Assembly (NCBI GenBank): GCA_002480565.1
Contig: DLCK01000032.1
Coordinates: forward strand, 27,760 to 91,759
Reading direction: 5' to 3'
Source: Phycisphaerales bacterium UBA7800
GTDB taxonomy: Bacteria > Planctomycetota > Phycisphaerae > Phycisphaerales > Phycisphaeraceae
DNA: 64,000 nucleotides
Shown: piece after piece, positions 18,101-23,014 of the stretch
How the letters are laid out: each line of letters begins with the position of its first letter
Numbering within the stretch: position 1 is the first letter of the stretch
The notes under the pieces: model-generated
Database searches by the model: none
What the model saw: only the letters and a program-made list of their open reading frames with translations
Told to the model about the DNA's origin: nothing
Made by a program: the position numbers and the translations under genes

Positions 18101-18478
18101 GGCGGACCCCATGGTCTGGGTTTCGTGCGTGGTGAGATGGATGTGAATCCTGACCGCTGGTTCTTCCAAGCACACTTTTATCAAGACCCGGTTTGCCCTG
18201 GATCATTGGGATTAGAGTCGTTCCTGCAATTACTCAAAGTCTATGCCACGGATCGCTGGGGTGCATCGGAAAACGCACTCTTTGAATGCATGGCATTGAA
18301 TACAAAACACAAGTGGGTCTACCGCGGGCAGATCATCCCGGCGGACTCCATGGTGACTGTGCAAGCTGTTGTGAAGTCCGTCGATGATGCATCGCAAACA
18401 GTGGTGGCTGATGGTTTCCTGATTGTCGATGGTCGTGTGATTTACCAGATGATCGACTTTGCGATTCGGGTTCGGTAG
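12155..18478 (+). CDS. pfaC: PfaC-like multidomain synthase (KS-CLF-AT-DH-DH)
   Basis: This protein of 2107 residues starts with GTG two bases after the pfaA stop. Domain order: ketosynthase (Cys195 in DAACASS); chain length factor in which the cysteine is replaced by Gln658 (SSEQTS); acyltransferase (FPGAGNQFANMG, Ser931 in GYSLGE); a linker; then four hot-dog units forming two FabA-like double hot-dog dehydratases. Only the second and fourth units carry the catalytic His (His1609 in CHFCDDQVMPG, His2007 in AHFYQDPVCPG); the first and third keep the acidic partner position. The AT fused behind CLF matches myxobacterial Pfa3 and differs from clusters where it is a separate PfaB. The C-terminal acylglycerophosphate acyltransferase of Pfa3 is absent. 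R3 repeats sit at the KS-CLF and CLF-AT joints. Confidence 0.92.
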   Translation: MTDRIAIVGIGGIFPDANDLSTFWSNILAGHSAAKTAPPKRWTLSADDALSADTSPDRVYCPRACFVENFKLDLDRLHLNDALADLIPQLDVMNHIGIHAGHQAWDDAQMSAVDPSRVGIIIGNIALPTDSVSQHAQQVIGPAYAAALSNILGRKVDWQHTPTHVLNRYVAGLPGGLLAQTLGIGGGAHTLDAACASSLYALKYACDELLARRTDAMIAGGMSRPDCLYTQMGFSQLHALSKSGVCAPFSDRADGLVVGEGAGMLILKRLNDAIAHGDHIYATIAGIGLSNDITGNIMAPDIEGQGRSMRKTYELAGWKPSDVDHIECHGTGTPVGDNVEFTSLKNLWQNESSRDTRCVIGSVKSNVGHLLTGAGGAGLIKTLLAMKHAKLPPTANFTNPNPKMDIPNSPFEVLSEARDWNSQDGSPRKAAVSAFGFGGINAHVLLEQYHDRKAMTTVSELPGVLPGESYEPIAIVGMAGHFGPYANLDDLKRLWIDGDKQAAKPIGQTWGVALANKSGHVIEDIAIALGRFPIPPLELQDMLPQQLLMLLAAADALDDAGIEQVDAPRLDMGVYIGIGLDLNTTNFHLRWELANQAPRWAEQLGVAYSQAWLEELRDAMNPPLTANRTMGALGGIVASRVARAFKVGGPSFTISSEQTSTLHAIAQAVTSLRRGEINSAIVGGVEQGCDIRHVATDSSDMPCCDGAGAVILKRLSDAREDGDVIYAVIDQSSRCDVIDAENALPVDAMDDLGDLGPATPIASIIKAALFLYHRFDLQNKGYWLTDQSEMIRQCLIASDSIDGNTASVTLCEADICPVVELDETDTSTFESSKESSGASGGKVAFVFPGAGNQFANMGKDLCTTFSHVIEQMHMENDTLKSQFAGGKFWDGTPLTDISHKDIIFGQVCLGTMISDIAQSLGIKPDAMIGYSLGETTSMFASRSWTDRDHMLDRMNKSTLFTTDLAGPCDAARKTWKLDDDEPVDWVVTVVPRTPEMVREVLADFNRAYLLIINTADECVIGGDRLQVRQAVQQLDSSWHPVDGVTTVHCEVAHGIRDAYRELHLLPTDAARNITFYSGIAGKSYQVTQDSIADSIVGQAMEPFDFSKVIDAAYDDGVRVFIEMGPGSSCTRLIDSVLGDREHLAVSLCKENQDNVATLLKLARTLQAIGHEIVLPIAPSQTASAKKAIHVAATRHGFDIPQPPFALSQQEEQVPEPVMDQSVIQETTLKPDLSPDRTGTVRLADTQTSVTVDSNVVSQAIATQQAHVATQQTFMRVSQKLNDTMASAIAMYQTAMGNGDFSTVTEQFTPMQTQVVQNNFQGPALDRDQCMEFAIGSIGKALGERFAAIDSHPTRVRLPDEPLMLVDRIMQIEGEPCSMTSGRVVTEHDIHPGAWYLDGGVIPTCIAVEAGQADLFLSGYLGIDFITKGKAVYRLLDAEVTFHMPLPGAGKTIVYDIHIDEFFRQDDTYLFRFRFDATVDGQLFLTMHKGCAGFFSQAELDAGQGIIQTKFDKQPAKGIKVGGFEPLAKMSGDESYSTDQINALRRGDLAACFGDTFASLGLQHAKGLPTDRMTLVHRILSMQPEGGRFGLGQIVGEADIHPDDWFITCHFCDDQVMPGTLMYECCLHTLRVYLLRLGWVGEDTEFLYEPKPGVPGQLKCRGQVLATTKKVWYEITVKEIGYDENQTPYVIADALMYGDGKPIVQMKNMSLQLSGLTKQALESRWGSMSQHPRRIAADSSSAGLAKTSKPVLFDNESILAFAQGNPSDAFGAQYKVFDNDRKIARLPRPPYKFLDRIVHIENCQQWQLNAGGVIEAEYDVPSDEWYFTQDRQPVMPFAVLLEVALQPCGWLAAYLGSALTSDNDLRFRNLGGEAVQLLPVTPDIGTLTTRIKITNVSQSGGMIIQHYDMHTYADRGDVYKGTTYFGFFSHEALANQVGIRDADVYEPSNREFVRSEPFNYPTTAPYPDDMMRMLDRIVVFDPNGGPHGLGFVRGEMDVNPDRWFFQAHFYQDPVCPGSLGLESFLQLLKVYATDRWGASENALFECMALNTKHKWVYRGQIIPADSMVTVQAVVKSVDDASQTVVADGFLIVDGRVIYQMIDFAIRVR
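13535..13554 (+). repeat. Repeat R3 pair at the KS-CLF joint of pfaC
   Basis: A full CTTCCGGGGG copy is followed two bases later by a partial CTTCCGGG. They encode LPGVLPG, exactly between the end of the ketosynthase domain and the EPIAIVG start of the CLF domain. Confidence 0.6.
14659..14677 (+). repeat. Repeat R3 pair at the CLF-AT joint of pfaC
   Basis: GTTCCGGGG is followed directly by CTTCCGGGGGG. They encode SSGASGG, just before the KVAFVFPGAG start of the acyltransferase domain. Confidence 0.6.
15859..15877 (+). repeat. Perfect hairpin in the AT-DH linker of pfaC
   Basis: CCGGACCG, loop GCA, CGGTCCGG: an eight-base perfect stem with the same GCA loop as the R2 copy at 3741. It is in frame and encodes part of DRTGTVRLAD in an otherwise unstructured linker. 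Confidence 0.6.
16487..16496 (+). repeat. Repeat R3 in the first dehydratase unit of pfaC
   Basis: CTTCCGGGGG encodes part of MPLPGAGK, in a turn between two strands of the hot-dog fold. Confidence 0.55.
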
Positions 18479-18504
18479 CACTTCTGGTTCTTGTGTGATT
18501 AAAA

Positions 18505-18686
18505 TTTTAACACGAAGGCGCGAAGGTCACGAAGGACACGCAGTTCAAGACATTTGTTTTTGATTTGAGGCAGCAGAATTGCACATCAATCACAAATTGA
18601 CACAACACAGTCAATTATTGTTTTATTCTTCCTTCGTGATCTTTGTGACCTTCGTGCCTTCGTGCCTTCGTGCCTTCGTGTTAAAA
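18505..18686. repeat. Inverted ACGAAGGC-type repeats between convergent genes
   Basis: The 229-base gap between pfaC and oleB contains TTTTAACACGAAGGCGCG at 18505 and, inverted, a run of four CGTGCCTTCGTG-type units ending in TTCGTGTTAAAA at 18686. The two arms could pair over a spacer of about 80 bases and act as a bidirectional terminator. ACGAAGG-type repeats of this kind occur in many environmental bacterial genomes. Confidence 0.6.
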
Positions 18687-18707
18687 ACAAACCGCCTGAT
18701 ATATCTA

Positions 18708-19664
18708 TCAAACAAACTGCTTAACCAGTGGCACGACGTCTTCGTGGGCGTCTTCGAGAATGTAGTGTCCGGCATCTTCGAACTTGTGAACCTGCGCATT
18801 GGGGAAGCGGTCGGCCCAACCCTTCAAAAAGTGATGGTCGAAGACGAAGTCTTTCATGCCCCAACAAATCAGCATGGGTTTGTCAGCAAACTTTGAGAGA
18901 TTGTTTTCGGTGTTGGCAATGATGTCGTAACCACGATCGCCGGGTTTAAGCGGGATGTCCTGTACGAAGCGATGGACGGCGATGCGATTGGCCCAACTGT
19001 CGTAAGGCAAGACATAACCGCGGGCGACTTCGGCTCGCATAGGCTGACGGGTGACACAATTTTTCACACCACCTTTGACAAAACCATTGAGTCCGCGGAC
19101 GAGTAGTGCGCCAACAGGTGATCGACAAATACCGATCTGCCAAGGTAATGGTTTGTCTTTGGGTAAACCGAATGCAGCAGTGTTGAGGATGACAAGTTTC
19201 TTGATCCGGTCAGCATGGCGAAGCGCCCATGTTGAGCCGATCATCCCGCCCCAGTCATGGACAACGAGGGTGATGTTGTCGCCAAGGTTTAATGACTCGA
19301 TAAGTGCATCGAGATTATCCACGCGGTTTTGGAGGGTGTATTCATATTCCAGATCGGACGGCTTGTCGGAGAGTCCCATGCCGATGTGATCGACTGCGAT
19401 ACAGCGATGGGTTTTGCTCAGTGCGTTGACCAGTCGGCGGTAATAGAACGACCACGTTGGATTGCCATGCACCATGACCAGAGCCGGTGTGCCTTGGGTA
19501 CGTGGCCCTTCGTCGATGTAATGCATCTTGGGGCTATTGGAACTTCCGGGGGTTACGGGGCTTCCGGGGGTGAACCAGTTGGATTGGAAGTTGTAATCTG
19601 GAAGTCCGAGATGTGCCGTGGTGGCATCGGGCGAGGAGGAGGCTGTGTTCACGTTGCTTACCAC
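18708..19664 (-). CDS. oleB: OleB-type alpha/beta hydrolase (beta-lactone decarboxylase)
   Basis: This 318-residue hydrolase resembles haloalkane dehalogenases and closely fits OleB. Visible motifs are HGNPTWSFYYR (oxyanion region), HDWGGMIG with the nucleophilic Asp, VILNTAAF, WGMKDFVFD and AGHYILED with the catalytic His. OleB enzymes decarboxylate the beta-lactone made by OleC to a cis-olefin. The GTG start at 19664 overlaps the stop of oleA by seven bases, so the two are translationally coupled. Near residues 36-47 the sequence FTPGSPVTPGSSNSP is encoded by two R3 repeat copies and looks like an insertion in a surface segment. A plain haloalkane dehalogenase is the alternative, but coupling to oleA argues for OleB. 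Confidence 0.85.
   Translation of the reverse strand: MVSNVNTASSSPDATTAHLGLPDYNFQSNWFTPGSPVTPGSSNSPKMHYIDEGPRTQGTPALVMVHGNPTWSFYYRRLVNALSKTHRCIAVDHIGMGLSDKPSDLEYEYTLQNRVDNLDALIESLNLGDNITLVVHDWGGMIGSTWALRHADRIKKLVILNTAAFGLPKDKPLPWQIGICRSPVGALLVRGLNGFVKGGVKNCVTRQPMRAEVARGYVLPYDSWANRIAVHRFVQDIPLKPGDRGYDIIANTENNLSKFADKPMLICWGMKDFVFDHHFLKGWADRFPNAQVHKFEDAGHYILEDAHEDVVPLVKQFV
19543..19570 (+). repeat. Two R3 repeats inside oleB
   Basis: CTTCCGGGGG at 19543-19552 and again at 19561-19570, separated by TTACGGGG. On the coding (minus) strand they read as TPGSPVTPGS near the N-terminus of the hydrolase. Confidence 0.6.
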
Positions 19665-20863
19665 TCCCAGCCGAGCATGAGACAGTTAAGACCTGATCCG
19701 ATGCCCAGGAATCCCACGCGATCACCGGGGCGGAGGAACTTGCGTTGCTCTGCCAAGGCTGCAGTCAGTGGCAGCGACACCGTGCCGATGTTGCCAAGAT
19801 AAGGATACGTGGAGTATTCCTTTTCAGGCGGGATACCCAACGCGCGGAGGATGGTATCGCGATGTCCAGTACCAACCTGATGGCAGATGATCTTGTCGAC
19901 GGTATCCACTGCCCAACCCATGCGAGTGAGGAAGCTTCCCCAAGTGCGGACACCCAGTTCCACGCCATGCTTGAGCACAGCCACCGAGTCGGTCTGCATG
20001 AATTGATTCAACGCAGCGGGGAGTTTTTCCTTGGGCATCAAGTTGGCCAACACCGGCGGAAGTTTCTCGCTGGTATGTTCCATCAAGTCCTTGAGCGTTT
20101 CGGGGATCGTGTCCGGCTGCATGATCTCATCAAGCGCGAGCTTCAGGCGATCAGGCGAGAAGACCATCTTGCCCATCTGGATCGGTGACAAGGTCACACC
20201 CCAGCGACAGAGCTTGTGATGTTCCGGGGCAGCTTTGGAAGTTGCACCGCTAAGTCTTGGACGATTCTTGTTCCCAAAGGACCCGTCAGTGAGTAGCACC
20301 GCAGCGGCACCTGAACCACCGGTCAATGTGGCCAGCGAACTGGAGTACATTTCCATGGTGGGATCTTCGAGCATCCGCTGGATCATGATTTCGTTGATTT
20401 CGCGGGAGGATTCGCAGCTGACAACCATGCCTGCACGAATCTGCCCCAGCTCGATGCGGTTAGCCACATCGATGATGCCGTTGAGAACACCCAGACAGGC
20501 ATTGGAAATATCGTAGATAAAAGCGTCATTGGTGATGCCCAGTTCATTGGCCACGACACAAGCGGTCGCGGGTTCGAACTGTTCACGGCATACACCGGTA
20601 TAGACGAGAACTTCCAGATCCTTGACCTGCACATTGGACTGTTCAAGCGCTTTATGTGCTGCTGCCGAAGCACCTTGGGATAGCGTCGTGCCTTCGTCCC
20701 ACCAGCGTCGTTCTTCAATACCGGTGAGGGCTTTGAGTTGGCCTTGGGACATGTGAAGTTTTTCGTACATCGGCGCAAGACGGCCTTCCAGTTCATCGCT
20801 GGTAACGACGACCGGGCCTAGCTTGTAGCCGATGGACTCAATTTGGACGCGGGAATATCTCAT
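19658..20863 (-). CDS. oleA: OleA-type thiolase (acyl-CoA head-to-head condensing enzyme)
   Basis: This 401-residue protein is a thiolase-superfamily enzyme of the OleA group. The catalytic Cys123 is in SNACLGVLNG, the His is in CHQVGTGH, and the Asn is in LGNIGTVSLP. Glu97 in QFEPATA corresponds to the conserved glutamate that reaches into the partner active site and is diagnostic for OleA. The C-terminal FLGIGSGLNC is also typical. OleA joins two fatty acyl-CoA molecules in a non-decarboxylative Claisen condensation to a long beta-keto acid, the first step of long-chain olefin synthesis. ERRWWDE near residue 51 matches the family. No strong ribosome binding site is visible. Lying back to back with PUFA synthase genes, it may condense polyunsaturated chains. 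Confidence 0.88.
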   Translation of the reverse strand: MRYSRVQIESIGYKLGPVVVTSDELEGRLAPMYEKLHMSQGQLKALTGIEERRWWDEGTTLSQGASAAAHKALEQSNVQVKDLEVLVYTGVCREQFEPATACVVANELGITNDAFIYDISNACLGVLNGIIDVANRIELGQIRAGMVVSCESSREINEIMIQRMLEDPTMEMYSSSLATLTGGSGAAAVLLTDGSFGNKNRPRLSGATSKAAPEHHKLCRWGVTLSPIQMGKMVFSPDRLKLALDEIMQPDTIPETLKDLMEHTSEKLPPVLANLMPKEKLPAALNQFMQTDSVAVLKHGVELGVRTWGSFLTRMGWAVDTVDKIICHQVGTGHRDTILRALGIPPEKEYSTYPYLGNIGTVSLPLTAALAEQRKFLRPGDRVGFLGIGSGLNCLMLGWEW

Positions 20864-21045
20864 AATTTAGTGTGCGTATTCTAGTAAATCATCGGCAAAT
20901 TAGCTACATGAGATGGAAAAAAGAAGAAATCGGCCTACAGCGTTCGAAATTCGCCACCTTAATAAACCAAGTTCATCTGCAAACATCAACTACGCGCCAA
21001 TGCCATACTGCAATCTGAGCGGTCCTGCGGTATCATGCATCATTC
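20864..21045. promoter_or_regulatory. Divergent promoter region oleA / glycosyltransferase
   Basis: These 182 bases separate the divergent oleA and GT2 genes, so both promoters must lie here. I see no convincing operator and no strong ribosome binding site for either gene. TAGAAT on the oleA side is a possible -10 box. Confidence 0.3.
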
Positions 21046-21819
21046 ATGACGCAATCCCAACCGACCAATCGATTTAAGCTGCCCGATGGGCGTAAAGCAC
21101 GTTGCCTGGTGATCGTGCCGGCATATAACGAGTCCGGCTCCATCACCAGCGTGGTGCAAGGACTTCACGACCATCTGCCAGAAGTGGATGTCGTGGTCAT
21201 TGATGACGGTTCGGTGGATCGCACGTATCAACACGTCCCCAAATCGGCGACGGTGATTCGCCTGCCGTTTAATCTGGGGATCGGCGGCGCGATGCAGACC
21301 GGCTATCGCTTTGCTTTCCAATATGGGTATGACGTGGCGGTTCAGGTCGATGGTGATGGTCAGCACCCCCCTTCTGAAGTTGCCCGACTCATTGACCATC
21401 TGCTCCAAAGCAATAGTGACATGGTCGTCGGCTCGCGATTCAAAGATACCATCGCCTACCGCCAGACCTTGTCCCGGATGTTCGGAATCCACTTTCTTAG
21501 ACTCTGGATTCACTTACTCACCGGCAAACGATTCTCTGACTGCACCAGTGGCTTCCGTGCCGCTAATCGCCATGTCATTGATTGCTACGCTCATTGGTAT
21601 CCGATGGACTATCCTGAGCCGGAAGTGTTGGTGCTGCTGACGAACCATCAAATGCAGATTGATGAGTTACAGGTTCACATGGAACAGCGCAGTACCGGCC
21701 AGACGAGCATCCCCTTTCATCGCGGACTCTTTTATGTGGTCAAGGTAGCTGGCGCAGTCTTGCTGGATAAAATCCGTGACCCCTGGCCGCACCGCAAGCA
21801 CAAGGAGGTCACCCCATGA
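21046..21819 (+). CDS. Family 2 glycosyltransferase (polyprenyl-phosphate sugar transferase-like)
   Basis: This 257-residue protein has the GT2 / dolichyl-phosphate mannosyltransferase fold. VIVPAYNESGS opens the nucleotide-binding domain, DVVVIDDGSVD follows, and the metal-binding region is QVDGDGQHPP near residues 101-110. It lacks C-terminal membrane segments, which fits enzymes that make a polyprenyl-phosphate sugar. The stop overlaps the start of the DUF2304 gene by four bases (ATGA). GT2 plus DUF2304 pairs are common and usually supply a lipid-linked sugar or build cell-envelope glycans. Acceptor and sugar are not known. Confidence 0.87.
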   Translation: MTQSQPTNRFKLPDGRKARCLVIVPAYNESGSITSVVQGLHDHLPEVDVVVIDDGSVDRTYQHVPKSATVIRLPFNLGIGGAMQTGYRFAFQYGYDVAVQVDGDGQHPPSEVARLIDHLLQSNSDMVVGSRFKDTIAYRQTLSRMFGIHFLRLWIHLLTGKRFSDCTSGFRAANRHVIDCYAHWYPMDYPEPEVLVLLTNHQMQIDELQVHMEQRSTGQTSIPFHRGLFYVVKVAGAVLLDKIRDPWPHRKHKEVTP

Positions 21820-22217
21820 TTCGTACCATCGTACTACTTGGATTTGGTCTTCTGCTTTTGATAATGTCTCTGCAAAGTCTGCGTAAGCTTCGCATGCAGG
21901 AACGCTGGATGCTGCTGTTTTTTGTCACCGGTTTACCGTTTTTGATTTTATCGATCTGGCCCGACGGGATCGTCTGGCTATCTGAACAAATGCAAATGGA
22001 AAAACCAACACTCATGGTCTTTGCCCTGGGAGCGTTTACCATTTTGCTTTTGCTCAAACTCTTTTCGATCATCAGTGTTCAGCAAAGGCAAATCACCACG
22101 TTAGCTCAGTCGGTTGGAATCCTTCAGGACCAAATTTCCGCTATCGCCCCAAAAGACGCATCAGACGATACGCCCACACAATCTTCTCCACATTCAGCCG
22201 ATGAATCAGCCGACTGA
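21816..22217 (+). CDS. DUF2304 small membrane protein
   Basis: This 133-residue protein has three predicted membrane segments (around residues 2-20, 30-48 and 65-85), followed by a cytoplasmic tail with a heptad-like stretch (QRQITTLAQSVGILQDQI). The pattern and its ATGA overlap with a GT2 gene match DUF2304, a family consistently encoded beside polyprenyl-glycosyltransferases and probably a membrane partner. Its last 77 bases overlap, tail to tail, the 3' end of the glycosyltransferase gene on the other strand. Confidence 0.82.
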   Translation: MIRTIVLLGFGLLLLIMSLQSLRKLRMQERWMLLFFVTGLPFLILSIWPDGIVWLSEQMQMEKPTLMVFALGAFTILLLLKLFSIISVQQRQITTLAQSVGILQDQISAIAPKDASDDTPTQSSPHSADESAD

Positions 22218-22953
22218 TCGGATCGCCTTTTAAATGCGGTGATGCGACTTGATACTGTTCATCAAATTGTCGACGATTGATCTTGCCCGACTTGCTGTTG
22301 GCATACCATCTGAAACATCCCAGATTCTCTGACAGTATCAACGGCTCGCTGGCTTTACTCATCCGCAGCCACAGATCGTAGTCCATCGTGTAATACAGCG
22401 ACTCGTCAAGAAAACCCACGTCTTTGCCAAAATCGTTCCGCCAGAACACCGACATCTGACTGATGAAATTTTCACGCAACAAACGACGACGGCGATAGCG
22501 TGCCAACTGTCGGTTTTTATATCGCGTGACGCCTTGGCGAATCGGCTGATCCTGTTCATTGATAATGACACATTGCCCTGCGAGCCATTGGGTTTGTGGA
22601 TGATCCAGCATTGCCTTTGCAACTTTGGCTAAAGCACCATCGCAGTAAATATCATCGCTGTTAAGCCACGTCACCACATCGCCGGTGACTTGGGCAAGCC
22701 CTTTGTTAATCGCATCACTCTGGCCATTATCCGGCTCGCTGATCCAAGTGACGCGCGGGTCATTTATCGCCTGGAGAATCGCCAACGAACCATCGGTACT
22801 TTGACCATCGACCACCAACACTTCCAAAGCGAAATCGCCCTGCTGTGAGAGAATACTCGCAAGTGTCCGTGGCAGATATTCGGCCTGGTTGTAACTTGGA
22901 ACCACGATGGAGATTGTCAACGGCCTGTTTGCCGGTTCGTCAGTCTGCTGCAT
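22141..22953 (-). CDS. Family 2 glycosyltransferase
   Basis: This 270-residue GT2 enzyme has ISIVVPSYNQAEYLPRTL at the N-terminus, VLVVDGQSTDGS, and the acidic metal site TWLNSDDIYCDGAL near residue 95. The WRNDF and LDESLYYTMDYDLWLRM blocks are typical of wcaA-like transferases of cell-surface polysaccharides. The ATG at 22953 is chosen because the fold begins immediately after it; a TTG at 22998 would add residues encoded by an R3 repeat. The 3' end overlaps the DUF2304 gene by 77 bases. Substrate is unknown. Confidence 0.85.
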   Translation of the reverse strand: MQQTDEPANRPLTISIVVPSYNQAEYLPRTLASILSQQGDFALEVLVVDGQSTDGSLAILQAINDPRVTWISEPDNGQSDAINKGLAQVTGDVVTWLNSDDIYCDGALAKVAKAMLDHPQTQWLAGQCVIINEQDQPIRQGVTRYKNRQLARYRRRRLLRENFISQMSVFWRNDFGKDVGFLDESLYYTMDYDLWLRMSKASEPLILSENLGCFRWYANSKSGKINRRQFDEQYQVASPHLKGDPISRLIHRLNVEKIVWAYRLMRLLGR

Positions 22954-22973
22954 ATTTATAGTTATGTCACAAA

Positions 22974-22983
22974 CCCCCGGAAG
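22974..22983 (-). repeat. Repeat R3 upstream of the minus-strand glycosyltransferase
   Basis: CCCCCGGAAG (CTTCCGGGGG on the gene strand), 20 bases upstream of the chosen ATG. Confidence 0.55.
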
Positions 22984-23014
22984 TTGCAACACGTCCAAAG
23001 GACATTACAGCCTG

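Noticed and set aside
18708..19664. Haloalkane dehalogenase call for the hydrolase
   Set aside because: Motifs are shared, but the seven-base overlap with an OleA gene and the NTAAF and DFVFD blocks fit OleB better.
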